The translations under genes and the position numbers were made by a program. A DNA stretch of 7,403 nucleotides, taken from the NCBI GenBank assembly GCA_021151525.1, contig JAGKXD010000151.1:1-7403 (forward strand). Direction: 5' to 3'. The stretch comes from Cellvibrionaceae bacterium (lineage in GTDB: Bacteria > Pseudomonadota > Gammaproteobacteria > Pseudomonadales > Cellvibrionaceae). The notes below the pieces were generated by a model that was not told where the DNA came from, ran no database searches, and saw nothing but the letters and a program-made list of their open reading frames with translations. Positions 1 to 5,924 of this stretch are shown piece after piece. Every line of letters starts with the position of its first letter. Position 1 is the first letter of the stretch.

Positions 1-1
1 A

Positions 2-61
2 TTTATTGTTGGTGAGGTTGTAAAGCTGCATGACAGTTTGAAGTGGTTTAACACTCATTAA
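2..61 (+). CDS. C-terminal end of a probable uroporphyrinogen-III C-methyltransferase (partial)
   Basis: Only the last 19 codons and a TAA stop are inside the window; the gene starts to the left of it. The readable tail contains VGEVVKLHDSLKWF. From memory, this closely matches the usual end of SUMT/CobA-type enzymes, where a VGEVV motif is followed a few residues later by a Trp-Phe. Such enzymes methylate uroporphyrinogen III to precorrin-2 for siroheme or cobalamin, and they often sit at the end of nitrate or nitrite assimilation operons. The other two plus frames are closed by stops within the first 30 nt, which supports this frame. A strong intrinsic terminator follows 31 nt after the stop. 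The identification rests on a very short tail and needs the upstream sequence. Confidence 0.55.
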   Translation, partial: FIVGEVVKLHDSLKWFNTH

Positions 62-92
62 GTGATGCGTGTTAATAAAAGCGAGTTGTAAT

Positions 93-124
93 AAAAATGC
101 CTGCCCATTTGGGCAGGCATTTTT
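93..124. terminator. Bidirectional intrinsic terminator
   Basis: This is a perfect inverted repeat. Five A, then TGCCTGCCC, a four-base loop ATTT, then GGGCAGGCA and five T. The GC-rich stem is 9 bp and the A/T flanks extend it to 14 bp. A T-run follows the hairpin on either strand, so it can end both the plus-strand gene stopping at 61 and the minus-strand terC gene stopping at 153. Confidence 0.93.
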
Positions 125-152
125 ATTTGAGGCTTTTTTGCTTTACTAACAA

Positions 153-1184
153 TCAGGTCTTTTCTTGTGGTTTGGTTTTTATCCAGGAGAGTAAAACCGA
201 TCCGCCAATCAGTAGGGCCACTACCGACAAGGAAATTCCTACAGGAATTTTATAGATATCGATCAGGATCATTTTGATACCTATGAACACCAGCACCAAC
301 GCCAAGCCATATTTAATGTAAGTAAATCGGTCAGCCATATCTGCCAACAAGAAATACATTGCGCGCAAACCCAGAATGGCAAAGATATTTGATGTCAGCA
401 CGATAAAGGGATCTGAGGTAATCGCAAAAATGGCGGGAATAGAATCCACTGCAAATATCACGTCGGAAATTTCCACCATGATCAGCGCAAGAAACAGCGG
501 GGTCATCATCTTCACACCATTTTCCAGTACAAAGAATTTCTCACCGTGTAACTGATTGGTTATAGCGAAATGTCTTTTGAACCAATTGAGTAGCTGGTTG
601 TTTTCAAGGCGAATTTCTTTATCGGCCATCCACCACATTTTGATGCCTGTAAACAACAGGAATAGACCGAAAACGTACAGCAACCAATGGAAATGGGCGA
701 TCAACCAGACACCGGCAAAAATCATAGCAGTGCGCAAAATAATTGCGCCGAGTACACCGTAGGTAAGTACGCGTTTTTGTAGCTCAAATGGAATGGCAAA
801 AAAGTTAAAAAGCATTAACCAGACAAACACGTTGTCTACCGCCAATGATTTTTCAATCAAGTAACCAGTCAGGTACTCCAAGGTTTTTGTGTTGGCTAGT
901 TCACGGGTAAAGTTGGTATCCAGATACCACCAGAGACCGGCGCCAAAACTGAGTGCCAATCCCACCCATACCACTGACCAGCTGGCGGCTTCTTTTAGTG
1001 AAACACGATGCTGCTTGCCGCCTCCGACAAAAATGAGATCGATTAACAACACAACTAAAACAATGCAGAAAAATACTGCCCACATCCAGGGGGTGCCAAT
1101 GGATACGGTTGTTTCAGTTACGTGGGTGGATGTATCGAGTGCAGGGGCGAGCCCGGCAGTTAATGATGTGAGAAGGTCAATCAT
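153..1184 (-). CDS. alx: TerC/Alx-family integral membrane protein, probable Mn2+ exporter
   Basis: This 343-residue inner-membrane protein belongs to the TerC family; E. coli Alx, at about 320 residues, is the best-known relative. Several hydrophobic segments are visible, at about residues 32-54, 69-88, 115-130, 138-160, 167-183, 226-256, 262-281, 290-309 and 313-333. Two family motifs with acidic residues inside membrane segments are present: EKSLAVDNVF at 111-120 and VEISDVIFAVDSIPA at 237-251. These are likely metal-binding positions. Alx and other TerC proteins are linked to manganese export, and the yybP-ykoY riboswitch upstream of this gene strongly supports that role. I chose the ATG at 1184-1182 because GGAG lies 6 nt upstream. 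A TTG start at 1220 would add 12 residues but has no ribosome binding site and would put the real Shine-Dalgarno sequence inside the gene. The gene is monocistronic and ends at the bidirectional terminator 28 nt downstream. Confidence 0.93.
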   Translation of the reverse strand: MIDLLTSLTAGLAPALDTSTHVTETTVSIGTPWMWAVFFCIVLVVLLIDLIFVGGGKQHRVSLKEAASWSVVWVGLALSFGAGLWWYLDTNFTRELANTKTLEYLTGYLIEKSLAVDNVFVWLMLFNFFAIPFELQKRVLTYGVLGAIILRTAMIFAGVWLIAHFHWLLYVFGLFLLFTGIKMWWMADKEIRLENNQLLNWFKRHFAITNQLHGEKFFVLENGVKMMTPLFLALIMVEISDVIFAVDSIPAIFAITSDPFIVLTSNIFAILGLRAMYFLLADMADRFTYIKYGLALVLVFIGIKMILIDIYKIPVGISLSVVALLIGGSVLLSWIKTKPQEKT

Positions 1185-1270
1185 CTGTAGCTCCGTCAAT
1201 GAATAGTTTGCAAAACGCAATGACGGGCATAAAAACTGCTGCAGATAAAGAAGTAGCCTTTGTCATTGCG
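1185..1270 (-). promoter_or_regulatory. Expression platform of the terC riboswitch, with Shine-Dalgarno-sequestering hairpin
   Basis: On the minus-strand transcript, CCGUCA (window 1226-1221) is exactly complementary to UGACGG (1198-1193). The last two G of that segment begin the GGAG ribosome binding site (1194-1191), so this helix would hide it. The same blocking strand includes GUCAUUGCG (1224-1216). That is exactly complementary to CGCAAUGAC (1270-1262), just 3' of the aptamer. CGCAAUGAC lies within a third possible helix, CCUUUGUC/GACAAAGG (1277-1257). These helices exclude each other, as expected for a translational switch. No T-run follows any of them, so control by translation is more likely than by termination. 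Confidence 0.7.
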
Positions 1271-1365
1271 ACAAAGGTCTTGTTAACAAGGTACCACCTT
1301 GCCCGCGCGACCGGAGCTAAACACTCGTATTGACGACCTGCGCGGCGAAAACTACTCCCCTTCGT
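1271..1365 (-). promoter_or_regulatory. yybP-ykoY manganese riboswitch aptamer
   Basis: Read on the minus strand, the leader contains the signature elements of the yybP-ykoY class in order. GGGGAGUAG is at 1360-1352, GUCGUCAAUACGAG at 1337-1324, CUCCGG at 1316-1311, and AAGACCUUU at 1281-1273. The helices support this. P1 pairs ACGAAGG (1365-1359) with CCUUUGU (1277-1271). An internal stem pairs CCGCGC (1345-1340) with GCGCGG (1308-1303), a short GAG/CUC stem lies inside it, and a CAAGGU/ACCUUG hairpin (1302-1288) forms another arm. This class senses Mn2+ and commonly precedes alx/TerC, mntP and P-type ATPase genes, matching the gene downstream. The aptamer begins close to the predicted transcription start. 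Confidence 0.93.
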
Positions 1366-1371
1366 GCGCCC

Positions 1372-1399
1372 AGTATAAAAGGCGTAAAATTTTGGTCAA
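1372..1399 (-). promoter_or_regulatory. Sigma-70 promoter for the riboswitch-terC transcript
   Basis: On the minus strand, -35 TTGACC (1399-1394) and -10 TATACT (1377-1372) each match the consensus at 5 of 6 positions, with a 16-bp spacer. The predicted start, near 1365, lies just before the 5' strand of the aptamer P1 helix. The whole riboswitch would therefore be in the transcript. Confidence 0.8.
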
Positions 1400-1562
1400 G
1401 GCATTTAAAGGATATTTACAATGATCCTGAACTAACATTTAGCCTTGCCGATTGCCCAAAATGTGAGCAGTTCGCCAAATTTTTGATGACGTATGAATTA
1501 GCCTTCAAGTAAATATCAGCAATGCCGATAAATTGACTGTAGATGTGAATTTAGGTGCAATT

Positions 1563-1829
1563 ATGGTTTATCTAGGCCCAGTTACTCCCAGGCCCCAATC
1601 GGTAAAGGCGCCCAGCCGGCCCTCTAACACAACTGCCGTACGAGCTTATGCCAGTGATCAACAGGGCGCTACTGTAAATTCTGCGCCAGCGGCAGCTGTA
1701 GGCCCCCCCAATGGTATAGAGCGGCGCAAGCAAGATCGGCGCAACAAACCTGGTGAGCACATGGTGGAAACTCGTACGGGGAAAGACAGGCGCAGATCCC
1801 CCAAAACCGATATTAATATCTCTATTTGA
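1563..1829 (+). CDS. Small basic protein with ERR/DRR motifs, function unknown
   Basis: This 88-residue protein has no recognised function. The N-terminal half (residues 1-50) is rich in Pro, Ala, Ser and Thr and looks disordered. The C-terminal half is strongly basic and patterned: GIERR at 51-55, DRR at 58-60, then ETRTGKDRRR at 69-78 and a short IDI-like tail. I recall similar small proteins ending in an 'R-T-G-x-DRR' motif in marine and soil gammaproteobacteria, which favours a real gene, but I cannot verify this here. The ATG at 1563 was chosen because AGGTG lies 5 nt upstream. An in-frame TTG at 1533 would add 10 residues and is less likely. No signal peptide or membrane segment is seen. 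A run of seven C lies inside the gene at 1703-1709. No clear terminator follows. Confidence 0.7.
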   Translation: MVYLGPVTPRPQSVKAPSRPSNTTAVRAYASDQQGATVNSAPAAAVGPPNGIERRKQDRRNKPGEHMVETRTGKDRRRSPKTDINISI

Positions 1830-1953
1830 TCTGAATTTATTATTTCCCCCCGTCAATTGGTTTTAACTGCAGCTTTGGTCTAGTCTTCCTTTTAATACTC
1901 CGAGGGTACACGTTTTATCCTCATACCTTCTCTTTTATCAAGGAATATAAGTA

Positions 1954-2745
1954 ATGTCTGGGCAAGTCTCCGAGAGTGTGAAGCTATTTGAAGAAGCAGA
2001 AGCGAAATTGGATGGCGGAAAAATTAATGATGCTTTTTTACTGGCCGCAAAGGCGGCACCTTTGTGTTTGGAAAATTTGCGGTTTGTCCGACTTTTGGGA
2101 AAGACATTGTTTCAACTTGGTTTTATTGATGAGGCTTATAAAGTCTCTGCCTTTGTAGAGGATTCAATCGCGTTTCGCAATCGGCATCAGGAATCTTTGT
2201 TGGCGGAACTGAATGCAGCGAAGGATGTTGGTTACTCCAAAATGTACGAAGCGGAAGGTGTGCGAGATGATCTGCAGAACCCCGTGTGGGAGCATCGTGC
2301 AAAAGTCATTGCGCGCTGGATTCCGGAAGGTGCGTACGTACTTGATTTGGGGTGCGGCAATATGCTGATTGAAAAGCATCTCAAAAATCCCGCTGGCTAT
2401 ATTCCCTGTGATATTGCCAAGCGCGATGGCCGAACCATTGTTTGCGATTTCGATAAGTTTGAATATCCTCCGGTTCAAGATGAAAACCTGATTTTGTGTT
2501 TAGGTGTCGTGAATTATTTACAACACCAAAAGGCGTTACTGGAACATTTATGCGCGCGAGGAAAAAGCTTTTTATTTACGTTCAAGCCACGTGAATTGGT
2601 CGCTGCCAAGGTTGAGAAAGGTTTTTATCCGGAAGCAATCGGTTTTAAAGAGGCTAGCGATATAGTTTCTGCCAGCGGTTTTCAACTCAAGTGCCAATAT
2701 ATGCTTGGCCAAGGCGATGAAATCCTGCTCATTGCCAATAAGTAA
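1954..2745 (+). CDS. Class I SAM-dependent methyltransferase with helical (TPR-like) N-terminus
   Basis: The 263-residue protein has two parts. Residues 5-95 are helical and resemble tetratricopeptide-like repeats (an acidic-amphipathic helix, then 'DAFLLAAKAAPLCLENLRFVRLLGKTLFQLGFIDEA' type spacing split over two helix pairs). Residues 110-263 form a Rossmann-type methyltransferase domain. Its SAM-binding motif I is VLDLGCGN at 129-136, an acidic residue follows the second strand (CDI at 152-154), and the motif IV region is LILCLGVVNYL at 179-189. The substrate cannot be told from sequence. AGGAA ends 8 nt before the ATG, and translation starts with MSGQV. The gene stands 124 nt after the small basic protein gene, so it may have its own promoter, though none is convincing. 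Its stop codon lies 4 nt from the end of the converging molybdoenzyme gene, with no terminator in between. Confidence 0.85.
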   Translation: MSGQVSESVKLFEEAEAKLDGGKINDAFLLAAKAAPLCLENLRFVRLLGKTLFQLGFIDEAYKVSAFVEDSIAFRNRHQESLLAELNAAKDVGYSKMYEAEGVRDDLQNPVWEHRAKVIARWIPEGAYVLDLGCGNMLIEKHLKNPAGYIPCDIAKRDGRTIVCDFDKFEYPPVQDENLILCLGVVNYLQHQKALLEHLCARGKSFLFTFKPRELVAAKVEKGFYPEAIGFKEASDIVSASGFQLKCQYMLGQGDEILLIANK

Positions 2746-2749
2746 TTTA

Positions 2750-4954
2750 TCAAAGAGTCGAAATTTTCACGCGTACTGACTTAAATGCGGGGGTTTTGCT
2801 GCGTGGGTCATGCTCGGTGGAAATCAGGATATTTGCCTCGGGGTAATAAGCTAATAAATTGCCGCGCGGCACATCAAAGGCGATTGCTTTAACAGCTTTC
2901 ATTACCCCTTGCAGTGATTCAATATTTAACGAGTCTCCTGCTGCAATACCTAAATCCTGCATATCGTCCTTATTCATTAGTACCGACCACCGGGTGTCGG
3001 CCCCGCGATAGGAGTCACTTTCTTCATAAATAATTGAATTGAATTGCCCTTCGCTGCGAATACTGGCGAGCGTAAAGGGAAACTCCGGATTGTGGGAGCT
3101 AGGTGTTAATGGGTGAATTTTAAATTGTGCTTTCTGGTTGTCGGTATTAAAAAATGGTTTGTCCAGTAGTCGATTTTTAATGGTAAATTCCTGCTTGGTT
3201 TCTGCAATATCCTTTAATTCCTCTAATCCGCTAATAGTTGCTGCAATAGCGGCACGAATTGAGTTGTGTTTTTTAAACTGTTGGAATAATGGTGCTGTTT
3301 TGGGCAGTAAACGAAGTCCCAGTTCGCATAAAATTTCTACTTCTGGCTTAACACCCTGTAAGCGATCAATACCCCCATCACTCAGGCGAACATAGTTAAA
3401 CATGGACTCTTGTGTGGTGGATTGCCATTCTTCATCGCGGGCAGTAACAGGCAGTATTAAAGCCTCACTGTTTTCCATGCCGTGGATGTGACCTTCGTTG
3501 AGTGTGGTTGTTAAATAAACTTTAAACGGAATGTTATCCAGCGCCGCGCGAGCCCATTCGGTGTTGGGTGTTGCTGAAAACAAATTGCCCCCCATAATCA
3601 ATGCCGCATCAATATGCCCATCTTGCGCCGCTTGCAAACAGGCAAGGGTGTCCATGCCCGGCGCGCGTGGCAGTTGCAGGCTAAACTGCTGTTCTAATTT
3701 TTCCAATACATCTTCTGCTAAAACAGGTTTGACACCGACAGTGCCTATGCCTTGCACATTACTGTGTCCGCGCAGGGGCAACAAACCGGCAGCGGGTTTA
3801 CCAATCATGCCGCGTAATAAGGCGAGGTTGGCGATTGCCTCTACATTTTCAACGCCATTGAGATGATGGGTTATGCCCATTCCCCAAGCAAAAATGGCGC
3901 GATTGGATTTTGCGTAAGCATTGGCGAGCTGAGTAATTTTTTCTTGCGCAACGTCACAGCAGTTGACGATAGTGGACCACGACATTTCCGCCAATTCTTT
4001 GCTAAATGCTGAAAAATTTTCTGTGTACTTGGCAATAAACCCGGAATCGAGTTGATTATTTTCAATGAGTGCTTTTGCAATACCTTTCAATAAGGCGAGG
4101 TCGCTACCTATTTTGGGTTGTACGTAATCGGAAGCAATCCAGGTGCCTCCGGTTAACATGGATTTAGCACTTTTGGGTACAGCAAAACGTACAAGGCCGG
4201 GTTCTTTTGCCGGGTTTATTACTATGACTTGTCCACCGCGCTCGCGACAATTTTTTAACTGATGCACAAAGCGTGGATGATTGGATGCAGGGTTGGCGCC
4301 TATCACAAAAATACAATCGGATTCACCCACTTCCTCTAACGAAACTGTAGCTGTACCTGTGCCGATTACATTGTATAAACCGACACCGGTCGCTTGATGG
4401 CAATAATAAGAACAGTTGTTGACATTGTTGGTGCCATAAATGCGTGCCAGTAATTGCAAAACAAAACCGGCTTCATTGGATGAGCGCCCTGATGAATAAA
4501 AAAAACTTCGCTGGGGATGACAGGTGGAAAATGCGCGCGCCATTTTATCGAGCGCGAACGCCCAGCTTACAGGTGTGTATTTATTTGTATCGGTATTTTT
4601 AAACAGGGGAGTATCCAAGCGTCCGAGATGTTCCAGCTCATAAGCGCTAAGCTGTTTAAAATCGTCCAGGGTATGGGCAAATAGATCTCGTGGGATGGGA
4701 GGCTGTATGTCGGTTGATTGCGCCTGGATACTTTTATTGCATACCGAAGGGAATTCATCCTTTTCATTCGTCATGCCTCCACGCTGCCCGCCCATTCCCA
4801 GTCCGCAGGCTTTACAGGTGTTTTTACTGTTTAACGCTTTTGCAGAGTTGAGTAACCCAATTCTTGCAACGGTTCTTAAGGTATAGAGAACCTTTTTGGG
4901 GCCGCCACCTACGATAGTAATTGGTTCGATTTGGGTTGATTCGTTGCTGGACAT
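2750..4954 (-). CDS. Molybdopterin-dependent oxidoreductase of the FdhF/YdeP family
   Basis: This 734-residue protein is of the size of E. coli YdeP (about 760 residues), a relative of the formate dehydrogenase H catalytic subunit. It has no Tat or Sec signal, so it should be cytoplasmic. The molybdenum-ligand region of formate dehydrogenases aligns with CSYYCHQATGVGL at 181-193. This places Cys185-His186 where the Sec/Cys-His pair sits. GANPASNHPRF at 219-229 is a typical pterin-binding segment. A C-terminal molydopterin-dinucleotide-binding domain spans about 620-734 and includes the RSEGQFNS and SYRGADTRW segments. Near the N-terminus are Cys47-X2-Cys50 and Cys72, rather than the usual four-cysteine 4Fe-4S pattern. 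The substrate is unknown; formate oxidation should not be assumed. The ATG at 4954 has only a weak GATGA ribosome binding site 6 nt upstream. An in-frame upstream start is not obvious. Confidence 0.88.
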   Translation of the reverse strand: MSSNESTQIEPITIVGGGPKKVLYTLRTVARIGLLNSAKALNSKNTCKACGLGMGGQRGGMTNEKDEFPSVCNKSIQAQSTDIQPPIPRDLFAHTLDDFKQLSAYELEHLGRLDTPLFKNTDTNKYTPVSWAFALDKMARAFSTCHPQRSFFYSSGRSSNEAGFVLQLLARIYGTNNVNNCSYYCHQATGVGLYNVIGTGTATVSLEEVGESDCIFVIGANPASNHPRFVHQLKNCRERGGQVIVINPAKEPGLVRFAVPKSAKSMLTGGTWIASDYVQPKIGSDLALLKGIAKALIENNQLDSGFIAKYTENFSAFSKELAEMSWSTIVNCCDVAQEKITQLANAYAKSNRAIFAWGMGITHHLNGVENVEAIANLALLRGMIGKPAAGLLPLRGHSNVQGIGTVGVKPVLAEDVLEKLEQQFSLQLPRAPGMDTLACLQAAQDGHIDAALIMGGNLFSATPNTEWARAALDNIPFKVYLTTTLNEGHIHGMENSEALILPVTARDEEWQSTTQESMFNYVRLSDGGIDRLQGVKPEVEILCELGLRLLPKTAPLFQQFKKHNSIRAAIAATISGLEELKDIAETKQEFTIKNRLLDKPFFNTDNQKAQFKIHPLTPSSHNPEFPFTLASIRSEGQFNSIIYEESDSYRGADTRWSVLMNKDDMQDLGIAAGDSLNIESLQGVMKAVKAIAFDVPRGNLLAYYPEANILISTEHDPRSKTPAFKSVRVKISTL

Positions 4955-5044
4955 AATTTCATCAAATGAATAAGTAGTTGCAAAGGAGGTTAGGAGGGAA
5001 TGAAAAGGATTGCAATACGTTAAATTACGGAATGATCACCATTT

Positions 5045-5061
5045 ATCAATCGTGAATTGAT
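5045..5061. repeat. Short palindrome in divergent promoter region, possible regulator site
   Basis: ATCAAT (5045-5050) and ATTGAT (5056-5061) form a perfect inverted repeat around a 5-bp spacer. It lies between the divergently transcribed molybdoenzyme and lipoprotein genes. The size and AT content fit a LysR-type or similar operator, but no specific regulator can be named. Confidence 0.3.
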
Positions 5062-5082
5062 TGTGCAATATTCCGGGAGGGC

Positions 5083-5109
5083 TAATACAAATACTTACAT
5101 TTTGTATTA
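5083..5109. promoter_or_regulatory. 27-bp palindrome, candidate operator of the divergent promoter region
   Basis: TAATACAAA (5083-5091) and TTTGTATTA (5101-5109) are a perfect 9-bp inverted repeat separated by 9 bp. No T-run follows, so it is not a terminator. It lies 62 nt before the lipoprotein start codon and 128 nt before the molybdoenzyme start. Its right arm overlaps TATTAT (5105-5110), a possible -10 for the lipoprotein gene with no good -35. A dimeric repressor of TetR or similar type would bind a site of this form; the regulator is unknown. Confidence 0.4.
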
Positions 5110-5171
5110 TGGTGAATGCATAAGCTGCATGGCTGCTGAGTTGTCTTCAAATGTAAAGCGAGGTTGTACGA

Positions 5172-5774
5172 ATGTATTTGAAATGGTGCGGCGCTGTTGT
5201 GGTGTTATTGGCGTTGGTTGGTTGTAAAGATTTATTGAATAAGCCCTTACAGGGGGACGACGCAGATGCTTCACGTTATCCACTGACTGGCAACTGGGTT
5301 GCCGACGAAAAGGCTATTCGATTGGAGTTTAAAAAAACAGATAAGGCTGATTGGTATCAGTTTGTTGTGCGTGAACCGAATCGCTCGATCGAGGGTAAAC
5401 TCATGGTAGCTTCATTTAAGCGTAAGCTGGCTTTAAGTGTGGATGTAGCGAGTGTGAAACTCAATGGCGAGCCGTTAGTGCGGAATGATAATCAGGGGTA
5501 TTTTTTGATTGGCGCTTATTATGAAGAGGATGAAATCCGACTGGTTCCGGTCAGTATAGAGAAGTTTGAACGCAACTTTGCCGATTACTTCTTTGCTGCG
5601 CCTATCGAAACGGCCAGTTTTTGTGAGCGAACCAATCAAACCTGCAAAGAAACTTTCTCCGAAGGTAATTTGCTCTATTCCAAAAATCGCCGGAAGTTTA
5701 ATGAAGACTTTGTAAAACACTTTCGGACAATTTTCCCCCGCCGTGATTCGGTAGCTTTTGTTCCCGCCTCCTGA
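5172..5774 (+). CDS. Unidentified 200-residue lipoprotein
   Basis: I do not recognise this protein. It opens with a lipoprotein signal: Lys4, a hydrophobic stretch at 7-16, then the lipobox LVGC with the lipidated cysteine at residue 18. Lys19-Asp20 follow, so the +2 residue is not Asp and an outer-membrane location is likely. The mature part alternates short beta-like segments with charged turns (for example 'TGNWVADEKAIRLEFKKT' at about 39-56 and 'GYFLIGAYYEEDEIRLVPV' at about 109-127). This suggests a small beta-sandwich or lipocalin-like fold, but that is a guess. Cys150 and Cys156 could form a disulfide. GAGG at 5160-5163, 8 nt before the ATG, is the ribosome binding site. The gene stands alone and is divergent from the molybdoenzyme gene. 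No terminator directly follows; the first good one is about 250 nt downstream. Confidence 0.83.
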   Translation: MYLKWCGAVVVLLALVGCKDLLNKPLQGDDADASRYPLTGNWVADEKAIRLEFKKTDKADWYQFVVREPNRSIEGKLMVASFKRKLALSVDVASVKLNGEPLVRNDNQGYFLIGAYYEEDEIRLVPVSIEKFERNFADYFFAAPIETASFCERTNQTCKETFSEGNLLYSKNRRKFNEDFVKHFRTIFPRRDSVAFVPAS

Positions 5775-5889
5775 TTGCCAATAAGCTTGTTCATCACTCT
5801 GGCCATAAAGTTACCAGATGATAGCGAATGTTAAGGCTAACATAGTGGTGTTTGGCGTTTGAATCTTTGATGTATTTGTCAAAATATGT

Positions 5890-5918
5890 TTGACAGCGCT
5901 GTCATAAGGTTTTAAAGT
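5890..5918 (+). promoter_or_regulatory. Sigma-70 promoter candidate
   Basis: A perfect -35 TTGACA (5890-5895), a 17-bp spacer and -10 TAAAGT (5913-5918, 4 of 6 consensus) point right. The transcript would start near 5925 and reach the terminator at 6029-6057. It is not followed by an open reading frame with a ribosome binding site. Confidence 0.5.
5891..5904. promoter_or_regulatory. Palindromic operator of LacI-family type
   Basis: TGACAGCGCTGTCA is a perfect 14-bp palindrome with the central CG typical of LacI-family operators. From memory, it resembles sites reported for N-acetylglucosamine regulators in proteobacteria (TGACA-R-CG-Y-TGTCA type). It overlaps the -35 hexamer and spacer of the promoter above, a position that would repress. 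A further half-site, TGTCAAA (5877-5883), forms an overlapping 7-bp inverted repeat with TTTGACA (5889-5895). Confidence 0.55.
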
Positions 5919-5924
5919 AACTGC

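Noticed and set aside
556..1206. Plus-strand open frames opposite terC (556-762, 889-1206) and a second minus-strand frame at 901-1083
   Set aside because: They are out-of-frame shadows of a clear membrane-protein gene and have no credible start signals or protein features.
1330..1512. 60-codon plus-strand open frame starting with TTG
   Set aside because: It overlaps the terC promoter and riboswitch on the other strand, has only a TTG start, and has no ribosome binding site or recognisable protein character.
3138..4886. Several open frames inside the molybdoenzyme gene on both strands
   Set aside because: The 734-residue enzyme frame has conserved family motifs throughout; the others are low-quality shadows.
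5801..5826. Terminator for the lipoprotein gene
   Set aside because: The CTGG/CCAG stem is short with an 11-nt loop and a bulge in its extension, and no T-run follows.
5891..5904. LexA (SOS) box
   Set aside because: The arms are in the wrong order: ACAG-CGCTGT here, not CTGT-N8-ACAG.
5900..5918. Possible Pho box starting with CTGTCAT
   Set aside because: Only one heptamer matches; the second repeat 11 bp later (TTTTAAA) does not.
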